NCBI GenBank assembly: GCA_964494505.1
Contig: CAZBRO010000004.1
Coordinates: forward strand, 1-64,000
Length of the DNA: 64,000 nucleotides
Source: CAIYRG01 sp964494505
GTDB lineage: Bacteria; Pseudomonadota; Alphaproteobacteria; Micropepsales; Micropepsaceae
Reading direction: 5' to 3'
The notes beneath the pieces were generated by a model. That model was not told where the DNA came from. It searched no databases and saw only the letters and a program-made list of their open reading frames with translations. Shown here piece after piece: positions 33,517 through 41,419 of this stretch. Both the position numbers and the translations under genes were made by a program. How positions within the stretch are numbered: position 1 is the first letter of the stretch; the number at the start of each line of letters is the position of its first letter.

Positions 33517-34938
33517 TCATTGGCCGCCCTGCCCGCCCCGGCCGCCGCCTCCCGCTTGTTCGCCTGGGGCGGCTTGCCCGCCAGGGGCGGCTTGCCCGCC
33601 AGGGGCGCCTTGCCCGCCACGGGCGCCTCGCCGGCCGCCTCGGCCCTGCCCCCTTCCGGCATTGGCGCCGTTCTGGCCCCGCCCTTGCGCGGTGGCGGCC
33701 GCCGGACGGTCGCCGGGAAGCTGGACGCTGGCGCCGTCCCGCAGACGGTCCGCGCCGTCGATCACCACGGTATCGCCGACCATCAGGCCGCTTGCGACTG
33801 CCACCCTGTCGTTTGCAGTCTTGGCCAGCGTCACGGTGTGCATGCTGACGGTACGGTCGGCGTTCACGACGAAGACATAGGTGCCTGCCGCACCGCGCTG
33901 GATGGCGGAAGCCGGCACCACCGTCTGATTGTGCATGACATCGATGAGCAGGCTGATGTTCACGAACTGATTGGGAAACAACTCGTCGTTCCGGTTGTCG
34001 AACATGGCCCGCAGCTTCACGGTGCCGGTCGTTGGATCGATCTGGTTGTCGACGGTGGCAAGCGTGCCCGAGGTCAGCTTCTTGGTTTGAGCGCGGTCAT
34101 AGGCGTCGGCGGTGAGCTTGGCGCCCTGGCGCACCTGGCCCATGATGTCGCCGATGGCGTCTTCGGGCACGGAAAACACCACCGAAATCGGCTGCAGCTC
34201 CGTCACCACCGCGATGCCGGTCGCCTGCCCTGCCGTGAGCAGATTGCCGAGATCCACCTGCCTGAGGCCGATGCGCCCGCTGACCGGCGATTTGATGCTG
34301 GCATACTTCAGATTGATGTCGGCCGCTTCCACATTGGCCTGATCGGATTTGATGACTCCCTGAAGCTGCCGCACCAGCGCTTCCTGGGTTGCCACCTGCT
34401 GCTGGGCGATGGAGTTCTGCGCCAGCAGGGTGCGATAGCGGTCAAGATCGACCTGCGCGTTCGCCAGTTGGGCCTGATCCCGCGCAAGCTGGCCGTTCGC
34501 CTGGTCGAGGGCGGCCTGATAGGGGCGCGGATCGATTTCGGCGAGCACCTGCCCCTCCCGCACCATCTGGCCCTCGGTGAAATCGATGCGCACCAGTTGG
34601 CCGCTGACCTGCGGCTTCACGGTGACCGTGGCGAGCGGGGTCACGGCGCCGAGCGCGTTTATGCGGACCTCGATATCGCCGAGCGACACCTTGGCGACGC
34701 CCACGGGTGTCGGCTGATTGATGCCGGCGAAAGCGTTGCGGTTTCTAACCGGGGTCTGCACCGGGCGTATGGCCCAGACGAGAAAAGCGATCAGAATCAG
34801 GGCCGTGCCGATCACCACGGTTTTCCATTGACCCGGAACGAAGCGAATCCAACGCCGTCCCGCCGGCCGCGCATGAGCGGCCGGATCGGCGAGTGGGGCC
34901 GGCGTGGCGAAGGAATCCCCGTCGTTGCGTCGATCCAT
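33517..34938 (-). CDS. mdtA: MdtA-like membrane fusion protein of the RND pump
   Basis: Periplasmic adaptor of 473 residues with one N-terminal membrane helix (about residues 40-58). The lipoyl/barrel-sandwich halves surround a coiled coil rich in Gln/Ala/Leu (DQANGQLARDQAQLANAQVD), and there is a DLGNLLTAGQATG segment typical of MdtA. The last ~55 residues are a Gly/Gln/Arg/Ala low-complexity tail (GGQAAPGGQAAPGEQAGGGG), unusual for the family and possibly disordered. It is first gene of the four-gene pump operon. Three TetR-type palindromes lie between it and the divergent regulator gene, so induction by a small ligand is likely. Confidence 0.9.
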   Translation of the reverse strand: MDRRNDGDSFATPAPLADPAAHARPAGRRWIRFVPGQWKTVVIGTALILIAFLVWAIRPVQTPVRNRNAFAGINQPTPVGVAKVSLGDIEVRINALGAVTPLATVTVKPQVSGQLVRIDFTEGQMVREGQVLAEIDPRPYQAALDQANGQLARDQAQLANAQVDLDRYRTLLAQNSIAQQQVATQEALVRQLQGVIKSDQANVEAADINLKYASIKSPVSGRIGLRQVDLGNLLTAGQATGIAVVTELQPISVVFSVPEDAIGDIMGQVRQGAKLTADAYDRAQTKKLTSGTLATVDNQIDPTTGTVKLRAMFDNRNDELFPNQFVNISLLIDVMHNQTVVPASAIQRGAAGTYVFVVNADRTVSMHTVTLAKTANDRVAVASGLMVGDTVVIDGADRLRDGASVQLPGDRPAAATAQGRGQNGANAGRGQGRGGRRGARGGQGAPGGQAAPGGQAAPGEQAGGGGRGGQGGQ

Positions 34939-35227
34939 GTGCGTCAGTCCGAGCTTTCAGGGCCGCGTAACGCCTTGAAGGCAACGCCAACCGACGTTGG
35001 ACAGGCTCCCAGGCTGGTCCAACCCCGGACTGGGAACGCCAAACAAGGGCGAAGGTTCGCCGCCACGACGATTTTCATAGGCACAGCCACACCCACACGG
35101 CCGCCCCGGGATTCGGAGCCCGATATCCGAGTTTGCGCCGGTTTCTTTGCCGGGTGTCTGAAATCTTTATGAAAACTCCGACAGATTCCCCGCGTCCTTC
35201 GGTTGAAGTCCTGCCGCGAACCGATAA

Positions 35228-35245
35228 GAATGAACAATCATTCAT
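35228..35245. promoter_or_regulatory. Operator-like palindrome 1 (probable TetR site)
   Basis: GAATGA-acaa-TCATTC is a perfect 6-bp inverted repeat with a 4-base spacer. It is next to TTTAAATAATT, a likely promoter element. The regulator encoded at 35514 is the natural candidate to bind here. Confidence 0.6.
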
Positions 35246-35298
35246 TTAAATAATTTCCCGGCCGGATTTTTTCGGCGCGTATGTGCGGCGTTCCTTTG

Positions 35299-35320
35299 TG
35301 AATAATCGTTTGTTCATTTT
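35299..35320. promoter_or_regulatory. Operator-like element 2
   Basis: TGAATAATCGTTTGTTCATTTT shares the GTTTGTTCATT half with elements 1 and 3; its left half is degenerate. Confidence 0.45.
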
Positions 35321-35461
35321 GTCCCGAGGATAGGGGGGAACGAATGCTTGGCGCGCCTTCCAGTCGGGGGCAACGATGCCGCTCTGCCAGCGTCAGTTGC
35401 GCACGATCCTGGCTCCGTGACGGTTCCATAACGCCGGTTTCACGCTGCGCCGATTGACCCT

Positions 35462-35480
35462 CAATGAATGCTTGTTCAGT
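35462..35480. promoter_or_regulatory. Operator-like element 3, upstream of the TetR gene
   Basis: CAATGAATGCTTGTTCAGT matches the reverse complement of element 1 in ATGAATG-TTGTTCA. At 34-52 bases before the regulator's ATG it could mediate autoregulation. Confidence 0.5.
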
Positions 35481-35513
35481 ATCCGAAGCGGTACTTGCGG
35501 TCACGGCGCACGG

Positions 35514-36095
35514 ATGGCTGTCAGAAGCGAACGCACCGAAGAAACGCGGATGCGGATCGAGCGTGCGGCGCTGAAGCATTTCGTCGAACAAGGCATCGCC
35601 GAAACTTCGATTCGCGAAATCGCGGAGACGGCAGGCATCTCGCTCGGCGCCATGTACAACCATTTCGAGAGCAAGGAAGAGCTTGCCTGGCAGCTCTTCA
35701 TCAATGGCTGGAACGAGATCGGCCAGGAGCTGCGGCGGCGGGCCAACGCCGAAGCGAAATTGCCCGGCAAGATGCGGGCGATGATCGAATATGTTTTCCT
35801 GCGCTATGACGAGGATTGGATTCTCACGACCTATATCTTCGCCTCGCGCCATCATCACCTGAAGCGCGTGGCCCCTTCACGCGGCAATCCGTACACGATC
35901 TTCCGCCTGGTGATCGGCGAAGCCATGCGCGCGGGCGAGATTCCTCCCGGCGATCTCGATCTCAAGACGGCGCTGATTGCCGGGGGCATCATCCAGACCA
36001 TCGATTCGCGCGTGCTGGCACGGCTGAAGGGACCGCTCGCTCAATCGGCTCCCGCCGCGGCCGAACTCTGCGTGCGCATGCTGGGGGGCGGTTAG
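35514..36095 (+). CDS. TetR/AcrR-family repressor, probably of the RND pump
   Basis: The 193-residue product has the TetR DNA-binding domain at residues 10-60, with the helix-turn-helix IREIAETAGISLGAMYNHFESKEEL. The ligand domain follows and has no close match I can name. It is divergent from the mdtABC-like operon, and the shared upstream region contains three similar palindromes, so local control of the pump is the simplest reading. ATG 35514 starts the protein just before the helix-turn-helix domain; upstream in-frame starts from 35454 run through operator 3 and are less likely. Confidence 0.85.
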   Translation: MAVRSERTEETRMRIERAALKHFVEQGIAETSIREIAETAGISLGAMYNHFESKEELAWQLFINGWNEIGQELRRRANAEAKLPGKMRAMIEYVFLRYDEDWILTTYIFASRHHHLKRVAPSRGNPYTIFRLVIGEAMRAGEIPPGDLDLKTALIAGGIIQTIDSRVLARLKGPLAQSAPAAAELCVRMLGGG

Positions 36096-36102
36096 GGCCG
36101 GT

Positions 36103-36480
36103 TCAGCTGCCGAAGGCGCGGCGAAGGGCGCCGATCAGCACCTCGTCGCCCACTGGCTTGTCGATCAGATCGAGCGCGCCGCATTTCAACGCCCGGTCCT
36201 TCAGGGCCGCATCGCTGCGGCCGGTGATCACGATGGTCGGAAGCAGACGTCCTTCGGCCCGCATATGCTCCAGCAGGTCGATCCCGGTCATGGACGGCAT
36301 ATGCAGATCGAGCAGCAGGCAGCCTTCCAGATTTGCGCCCCGCCGGTCCAGGAAATCCAGCGCCGAACTGTAGTCGTAGACTTCGAACTCAAGCGATTCG
36401 AGCAGCACGCGCATGGAATCGCGCACGGCATCGTCGTCATCGACGATGTGGACCAGGCGGCGCGGAGGATCTGCGAGCAT
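36103..36480 (-). CDS. Single-domain response regulator, FixJ-like receiver
   Basis: This 125-residue protein is only a receiver domain: acidic pocket DDDD at residues 14-17, phospho-acceptor Asp58 in LLLDLHMPSMTG, and Lys in LIDKPVG near residue 108. The sequence resembles the N-terminal half of FixJ, but the LuxR-type output domain is missing and there is a normal stop. It lies 148 bp downstream of the FixL-like kinase gene on the same strand and is presumably its phosphorylation partner. Without an output domain it may act through protein contacts or as a phosphate sink. Confidence 0.85.
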   Translation of the reverse strand: MLADPPRRLVHIVDDDDAVRDSMRVLLESLEFEVYDYSSALDFLDRRGANLEGCLLLDLHMPSMTGIDLLEHMRAEGRLLPTIVITGRSDAALKDRALKCGALDLIDKPVGDEVLIGALRRAFGS

Positions 36481-36628
36481 TATCGATGGCCCAAAAACTG
36501 CAACACGCTAACAAGCCGGCTTCTCGGCCAGATATAAGGGAAAGCCCTTAGAGAATCCTTCGTCCGTGTCCTGCCCATGCCGCCGGATCGGCGCGGCGCG
36601 GGCGATCCCGGAAGGGACGGCCGATGCT

Positions 36629-37744
36629 CTAGGACTCGGCGGCGGGGAGGAAGAATTGGAAGGTTGCCCCGCCGCTTTCATTGGGGTTCGCCCAGATGCG
36701 GCCGCCATGGGCCTCGATGATCGAGCGGCAGATCGAAAGCCCGATCCCCATTCCCTTTTCCTTGGTGGTGACGAAGGGGTGAAACAGCCGGCTCGCGACT
36801 TCGGGCGGCAGGCCGGGGCCGGTGTCGGAAACCGAAACCTCGACCCCGCCATCTCCGGCCAGCAAGGTCCTGACCGTCAGCTCGCGCCGGGGGACATTCT
36901 GCATGGCCTCAACCGCGTTGCGGACCAGATTGATGACCACCTGCTGCACCTGGACCTTGTCGATCAGAATCTGCGGCAGGGCGGAAGCAAGTTCGAGGAT
37001 GGTTTTGACATTGGCATCGGCCGATCCGACCACCGCGAGCGCAATGGATTCCTCGATCACCGAATTCATATTCACCAGGGTGCGGGCGGTTTCGCGCTTT
37101 TCCACGAAATCGCGCAACTGCCGGATGATCTGGCCGGCGCGGCCGGTCTGGCTTGCGGCCTTCTCGATGAGGTCGGCAACTCGGGCGGCCTGGGGATCCT
37201 TGAGGTTTGCGACCGTCCGGCGGGCGGCATTGATGTAGTTCAGCACCGCCGTCAAGGGCTGGTTCAGCTCATGGGCGAGGGCCGCCGTCATCTGGCCCAT
37301 GGCCGAAAGGCGCGACACGTGCAGCAGCTCGTTCTGGAGCTCCTGCATTTGCCTTTGGGTGACCTGGCGAGGCGTCAGATCGTGAATGATACCGACGAAG
37401 ATCTGCTCGCCCTCGATCTTGCCTTCGCCGACCGAGAGATACATCGGAAAGGTGGTGCCGTCCTTCCTTTGCCCTACCACTTCGCGCCCGATGCCGATGA
37501 TGCGCTTTTCCCCCGTACCGATGTAATGCCCGAGATAGCCGTCGTGCTCCTCGCGGTAGGGCGCGGGCATCAGCATCTTCACGTTCCGGCCGAGCACCTC
37601 GTCCGCGTGGTAGCCGAACAGCCTCTCGCAGGCGTGATTGTAGATTCGCACGCTCCCGTGATCGTCGATGACGATGATCCCGTCCACGGCGGTGGAAATC
37701 AGGGTACGGAAGAGGGCGTCCGAATGTTGCGCGTGCTCCGGCAT
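36629..37744 (-). CDS. fixL: FixL-like heme-PAS oxygen-sensor histidine kinase
   Basis: Soluble sensor kinase of 371 residues with PAS domain (~8-125), dimerisation/His domain (~140-205) and ATPase domain (~225-370). It aligns well with Bradyrhizobium FixL. The proximal heme His is kept (His67 in REEHDGYLG), as are the distal Ile82 and Arg87 in RIIGIGR, so it should bind heme and respond to oxygen. The positions matching Arg206 and His214 of Bradyrhizobium FixL are His73 and Arg81. The phospho-acceptor is His158 in LAHELNQPL; G boxes are DTGPGL and GMGIGLSI. No membrane helices. A FixK/FNR box lies 50 bp upstream, between it and the divergent operon. Confidence 0.88.
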   Translation of the reverse strand: MPEHAQHSDALFRTLISTAVDGIIVIDDHGSVRIYNHACERLFGYHADEVLGRNVKMLMPAPYREEHDGYLGHYIGTGEKRIIGIGREVVGQRKDGTTFPMYLSVGEGKIEGEQIFVGIIHDLTPRQVTQRQMQELQNELLHVSRLSAMGQMTAALAHELNQPLTAVLNYINAARRTVANLKDPQAARVADLIEKAASQTGRAGQIIRQLRDFVEKRETARTLVNMNSVIEESIALAVVGSADANVKTILELASALPQILIDKVQVQQVVINLVRNAVEAMQNVPRRELTVRTLLAGDGGVEVSVSDTGPGLPPEVASRLFHPFVTTKEKGMGIGLSICRSIIEAHGGRIWANPNESGGATFQFFLPAAES

Positions 37745-37793
37745 GGCCGGACTCTATAGGAGCCAAGTTCGGCCTTGACCATCGCTAAAATAA

Positions 37794-37807
37794 TTGATCC
37801 CGGTCAA
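37794..37807. promoter_or_regulatory. FixK/FNR box upstream of host-attachment/cytochrome operon
   Basis: TTGATCCCGGTCAA fits TTGA-N6-TCAA perfectly. A -10-like TATGAG begins 23 bases after the end of the box (37830-37835), which places the box centre near -41.5 of a start at about 37842: class II FNR-activator geometry. Confidence 0.75.
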
Positions 37808-37862
37808 AATGACCTGGTCCCAGCCCTGCTATGAGATCGCTGTGTAAAAAATGGAGGCGGCC

Positions 37863-38195
37863 ATGCGCAGGGATGCGATCTGGGTTCTGATCACCGACGG
37901 CGCACAGGCGCGGGTCTGCTCAACCGCGGGCGGATTGGCGATGCCGCTGAACATGCCGGCGCGCGCCCTCCAAGGCGGCGCGCATCGTTTCGCCAGAGGC
38001 CTGGCGGACTTCCTGCGCGATGCAGGCGCGGAGGGCGCTTATGCCCGGCTGATCGTCATTGCCTCCCCGCTGGTTGCCGAGGAACTGGACGACGCCCTGC
38101 AGCCCGAAACGCGCGCCCGCCTGATCGGCCAGGTTATCCGCGATGCGGAAACCGGCGATATTCCCAAAACCCATGTGAGCGAGCTGCGGCATTGA
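37863..38195 (+). CDS. Host-attachment-type protein (Host_attach family)
   Basis: The small cytosolic protein (110 residues) resembles the 'protein required for attachment to host cells' family: an N-terminal WVLITDGAQARVC strand and a C-terminal half RLIVIASPLVAEELDDALQPETRARL. The middle is shorter than usual. The family name comes from plant-attachment work; its chemistry is unknown and the fold resembles RNase-H/peptide-release-factor-like proteins, so the label should not be taken as function. ATG 37863 has GGAGG six bases upstream. It is downstream of an FNR-type promoter and 29 bp before a cytochrome c gene, so expression at low oxygen is likely. Confidence 0.65.
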   Translation: MRRDAIWVLITDGAQARVCSTAGGLAMPLNMPARALQGGAHRFARGLADFLRDAGAEGAYARLIVIASPLVAEELDDALQPETRARLIGQVIRDAETGDIPKTHVSELRH

Positions 38196-38224
38196 CCGGA
38201 CTCGCCTGAAAAAAGGAGGCTTTC

Positions 38225-38545
38225 ATGAAAACCCATTCCGTCCTGGCGGCCTGCATTGCGATCGGCTTTTCGCTTCCGGCCGCCGCGGCCCAGCTCCCCG
38301 GCAACGCCGATGCGGGGCGCACGCTCGTCACCCAGTCCTGCACCAGCTGTCATGCGCCGAGCGAGACCAAGACGGCCAGCGATCAGGCCCCGCCGCTGTC
38401 CTTCCTCGCCCGCGACAATAAGCAGAATCCCGCTTGGGTCCGCGGCTGGCTGATGAATCCCCATCCCCCGATGCCCGGCATCATGCTGAACCGCCGGCAG
38501 ATCGACGACATCATCGCGTATCTGAACACGCTCTCGAATTCCTGA
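38225..38545 (+). CDS. Small periplasmic c-type cytochrome
   Basis: The 106-residue monoheme cytochrome has a signal peptide (cleavage after AAA near residue 22), heme-binding CTSCH (Cys39, Cys42, His43), and a C-terminal NPHPPMPGIML loop that supplies the axial Met. The tail RRQIDDIIAYLNTL is the standard last helix. It shares the FNR-controlled transcription unit with the attachment-type gene. It could shuttle electrons in a microaerobic respiratory chain, though the partner oxidase is not in the window. AGGAGG precedes the start. Confidence 0.9.
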   Translation: MKTHSVLAACIAIGFSLPAAAAQLPGNADAGRTLVTQSCTSCHAPSETKTASDQAPPLSFLARDNKQNPAWVRGWLMNPHPPMPGIMLNRRQIDDIIAYLNTLSNS

Positions 38546-38713
38546 GATTGCGAATTGACCGCAATTGCCCGCAGCGATTCGCCAAGCTCGCTGCGGATAT
38601 TGCTGTCCCTTTCGATACGTAATGTTCCGTACGTGGAACCCCTAAATGCAAACGGGCCAAGCTTCAGGTCACAGTGAGGGCGATCAACGACGTGAACCCG
38701 AAAGGGGTTAAAG

Positions 38714-39439
38714 ATGTCCATCGCCGAAGATACCCGCAGCAATGTCCACCGCTTTCCGATGATGGCCGCACCTGCCTCAGGCACGGTCTCCTCGCAGACG
38801 GCTTCCAGCAAGGACGAGGACCTGAAGTCGCTGCACCGGATTGAGTCGCGGATGCACTTCAACCGCGGCGAAACCATCTTCAACGAAGGCGATGCCGCCG
38901 ATTATGCCTACAAGGTGGTGAGCGGCGCGGTGCGCCTCTGCAAGCACCTGGCCGACGGACGGCGGCAGATCGCGCAATTCCTTTTTCCCGGGGACTTTTT
39001 CAGCTTCATGGATTTGAAGGAGCACAGCTTCACGGCAGAAGCGGTGAACGATGTGGTCCTGCTCGCCTATCCCCAGCGCCAGATCGAGCGGCTGGGCGAG
39101 GAGCGCCAGGGCCTGCGCAAGCAGTTCGCCGCTCTCCTGACCACCCGCGTGCGGGACATCCAGAATCATCTGGTCATGCTCGGCCGGCAGACCGCGAAAG
39201 AGCGTGTCGCCTCATTCCTCGCCCATGTGATCGAACACACCGGCGTCGAAAACGGCGGCATCCTCGAACTGCCCATGACCCGCCAGGATATTGCGGATTA
39301 TCTCGGGCTGACCATCGAAACCGTGTGCCGCGTGCTATCCTCCATGAAGCGCAAGGGCCTGGTGGGGATTCCCAACCTGCACCAGCTCATCATAAAGGAC
39401 CTGGACGCGCTCCTGACCATCGCGGGGGGCGACGAATAA
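38714..39439 (+). CDS. Crp/FNR-family regulator, FixK-like
   Basis: The 241-residue product has a cyclic-nucleotide-binding-like beta roll (residues ~45-150) and a C-terminal helix-turn-helix TRQDIADYLGLTIETVCRVLSSM. The recognition helix keeps the E-xx-(S/C)-R pattern that reads TTGA half-sites in FNR/FixK proteins. The N-terminal cysteine cluster of FNR is absent, so it would not sense oxygen through an Fe-S cluster; it fits the FixK group, which depends on FixLJ-type input. Two TTGA-N6-TCAA promoters in the window (37794, 43297) are plausible targets. Confidence 0.85.
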   Translation: MSIAEDTRSNVHRFPMMAAPASGTVSSQTASSKDEDLKSLHRIESRMHFNRGETIFNEGDAADYAYKVVSGAVRLCKHLADGRRQIAQFLFPGDFFSFMDLKEHSFTAEAVNDVVLLAYPQRQIERLGEERQGLRKQFAALLTTRVRDIQNHLVMLGRQTAKERVASFLAHVIEHTGVENGGILELPMTRQDIADYLGLTIETVCRVLSSMKRKGLVGIPNLHQLIIKDLDALLTIAGGDE

Positions 39440-39451
39440 ACGGAGGACACC

Positions 39452-39817
39452 ATGACGCTGAAACGCATCCGGCTGGAGCTCGCGCGGACGGAAGAGTTTC
39501 CGGAAGGAAGCCCGGACCGCGGCTATGAATTCGTGGCGCCGCTGACGGCGGACGATCACATCGACGTAACGGCCTGGAAATCCGTCAAGGACCGTTGCGA
39601 GGTGACCCGCTTCTGGGCGGGCGAATATGAGACCGGGCGCTTGCGCCACACCGGCGGGGGCTGGCGATTCGACTACAAGTCCGGCGACGACACCGACGAC
39701 GAACCGTTCTTCAAGCTCGACCGCCACCCGCTCACGCCGGGCGCCTATGTTTCCATCACCGAACATGACCGCGTGCAGCGGCCGTTCCGCGTGGTGTCCG
39801 TGATCGACGCCCACTAG
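39452..39817 (+). CDS. Conserved small protein of unknown function
   Basis: A soluble, charged 121-residue protein with no signal peptide or membrane helix. It contains a WxxxxDRCEVTRFW segment, a Trp/Gly-rich GGGWRFDYKSG and a C-terminal FRVVSVIDAH strand, suggesting a compact beta fold. I recognise no domain. It starts 12 bp after the FixK-like regulator gene with GGAGGA upstream, so it is probably co-transcribed and may belong to the low-oxygen response. Confidence 0.75.
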   Translation: MTLKRIRLELARTEEFPEGSPDRGYEFVAPLTADDHIDVTAWKSVKDRCEVTRFWAGEYETGRLRHTGGGWRFDYKSGDDTDDEPFFKLDRHPLTPGAYVSITEHDRVQRPFRVVSVIDAH

Positions 39818-39840
39818 CCTGCGAAGGGCCCACGGCCGCC

Positions 39841-40278
39841 ATGATGTTCGTGAATCTGGCTTTGGGCACCCTGCTCATCGCGGCCACCGTGCTGATCCAT
39901 ACGGTGGGCCTCGTCGCGGTAACCGGTCTCATCAATCGTATGATCCACTGGTTCCGTCTGCACCGGCACGATTTCGGTAGAATCGTTGCGATGGTTTCGA
40001 CAGTGCTCGGGATTTTCCTGGTGCACACGGTGGAAATCTGGGTGTGGGCGGTCACATTCTTCGCGAGCGGCGACATCCCCTCGTTCGAGGACGCGCTCTA
40101 TTTCTCGACGGCGACGTTTTCCACCGTGGGCTATGGCGACATCACGCTGGCGCCGCAATGGCGGCTCTTGGGATCGCTGGAGGCGATCAATGGTTTCCTG
40201 CTGATCGGCTGGTCGACGGCATATCTGGTCGCAGCGTCCACGCGCCACGGCCCGTTCCGCCTGGGCGAGCATTTCTAG
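39841..40278 (+). CDS. Two-helix ion channel pore protein (K+ channel family)
   Basis: The product is 145 residues with three hydrophobic stretches (residues 5-30, 48-75 and 103-125) and a pore loop FSTATFSTVGYGD containing the potassium selectivity filter TVGYGD at residues 95-100. No RCK or voltage-sensor domain is present, so a minimal Ion_trans_2 tetramer is expected. It follows the unknown small gene by 23 bp and ends overlapping by 4 bp with the convergent monooxygenase gene. Confidence 0.88.
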   Translation: MMFVNLALGTLLIAATVLIHTVGLVAVTGLINRMIHWFRLHRHDFGRIVAMVSTVLGIFLVHTVEIWVWAVTFFASGDIPSFEDALYFSTATFSTVGYGDITLAPQWRLLGSLEAINGFLLIGWSTAYLVAASTRHGPFRLGEHF

Positions 40279-41402
40279 CGCTTGCGCGATTCATAGGCGG
40301 CCATGAAGTCCGGCGAGGTGCGGCGCAGACGCTCCATGTCGATGCGGCCCGAACGGGTGATGTAACTCATCGCGAATTCCAGCGGCGGCAAACGCATGTG
40401 GCTGTCGAAGTGCTCATACCATTGGGCGCTCGCATTGGCGGCGGCGACGAGCTTTTCCACCACGGGCCGGCGGGCCTCTTCGTAGGCCGCGAGTGCGGCC
40501 GGAATGGCGAAGGAGGCCCTCTCAAGGGCATGCGACAGCGCGATTGCATCTTCCATCGCGAGCCGGGTCCCCGACCCGATGGAAAAATGGGCGGTGTGCA
40601 GCGCGTCTCCGATGAGCACGCGGTTGCCGGCGGACCATCTTTGGTTGACGATCCTTGGAAACCGCCGCCAGATGGATTTGTTGGAGATCAGCGGCGCGCC
40701 CTCCAGCGCATCCACGAACAGGGCCTCGCAGGCCATGCGGGATTCATCCTCGCCCATGCGATCGAAGGCGCACGCGTGGAAGGTCCGCTCGTCCATCTCC
40801 ACGACGAAGGTGCTCATGTCGCGCGCATGGGGATGATGATGGGCGTTGAAGCAGCCCGCCGGCGTCCGGATGAAGGTGTGCGTCAGCGCCCCGAAACGCT
40901 TCGGCGTGCCGTACCAGGCAAAGCGGTTGGAAAATTCTTCGATCTTTGTATGGAAATCATGTTCCCCGTTTCGGCGCACCAAAGAATTGGCGCCGTCGGC
41001 GCCCACGATCAGATCGGCCTCTCCCAATTCGGCAAGCGAACGGACGGGCCGGGAATAGACGGGCGCGACGCCCACGCTCTGCGCGCGCGCCTGCAGGATT
41101 TGCAGAAGCGCGAGCCGCGCGATACCGGCATAGCCCATGCCGTCGATGCGGATTTCCTCGCCGTTCAGATACAGAACCGAATCGTGCCAGCGCTCCAGCG
41201 CAGGCTCGATCGCGCTCCACGTCGCTTCGTCCTCGCCGCGAAGGAACTCGAGCGCGCGTTCCGAAAAAGCCAGCCCGAAACCGAAAGTCGCATCCGGCGG
41301 GTTCTGTTCGAATATTTCGATTGTTAGATCGGGACGCGCGCGCTTCAGCAAATATCCGAGATACAACCCCGCAGGCCCCGCGCCGAGAATCGCGATCCGC
41401 AT
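40275..41402 (-). CDS. Flavin monooxygenase resembling salicylyl-CoA / 2-aminobenzoyl-CoA hydroxylase
   Basis: Aromatic-ring hydroxylase acting probably on a CoA thioester. The 375-residue product has GAGPAGLYLGYLL (FAD) at residues 7-19, FGFGLAFSERALEFL, a central DLIVGADGANSLVR, and GDALHTAHFSIGSGTRLAMEDAIAL. The last is the typical phrase of salicylyl-CoA 5-hydroxylases and the N-terminal part of anthraniloyl-CoA monooxygenase. The second domain of the latter (OYE-like) is absent. ATG 41402 gives a clean flavin-fold start; the frame runs on far upstream without coding sense. It lies 17 bp downstream of a CoA thioesterase gene. The exact aromatic substrate is unproven. Confidence 0.8.
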   Translation of the reverse strand: MRIAILGAGPAGLYLGYLLKRARPDLTIEIFEQNPPDATFGFGLAFSERALEFLRGEDEATWSAIEPALERWHDSVLYLNGEEIRIDGMGYAGIARLALLQILQARAQSVGVAPVYSRPVRSLAELGEADLIVGADGANSLVRRNGEHDFHTKIEEFSNRFAWYGTPKRFGALTHTFIRTPAGCFNAHHHPHARDMSTFVVEMDERTFHACAFDRMGEDESRMACEALFVDALEGAPLISNKSIWRRFPRIVNQRWSAGNRVLIGDALHTAHFSIGSGTRLAMEDAIALSHALERASFAIPAALAAYEEARRPVVEKLVAAANASAQWYEHFDSHMRLPPLEFAMSYITRSGRIDMERLRRTSPDFMAAYESRKR

Positions 41403-41419
41403 AGCCGGCCCTCGCGACT

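Larger units (their letters stand above)
34939..35513. promoter_or_regulatory. Divergent promoter region between efflux operon and TetR regulator
   Basis: This 575-bp region has no supported gene. It holds three similar operator-like elements (35228-35245, 35299-35320, 35462-35480) with a shared core resembling TGAATGnTTGTTCA, and A+T-rich promoter-like sequence around 35243-35257 in an otherwise GC-rich setting. Part of a fourth (GAATGCTTGG) is at 35341-35350. Confidence 0.55.

Noticed and set aside
38570..38713. Third FNR-type box before the FixK-like gene
   Set aside because: Only partial palindromes (for example ACGTAATGTTCCGTACGT) are seen; nothing fits TTGA-N6-TCAA.
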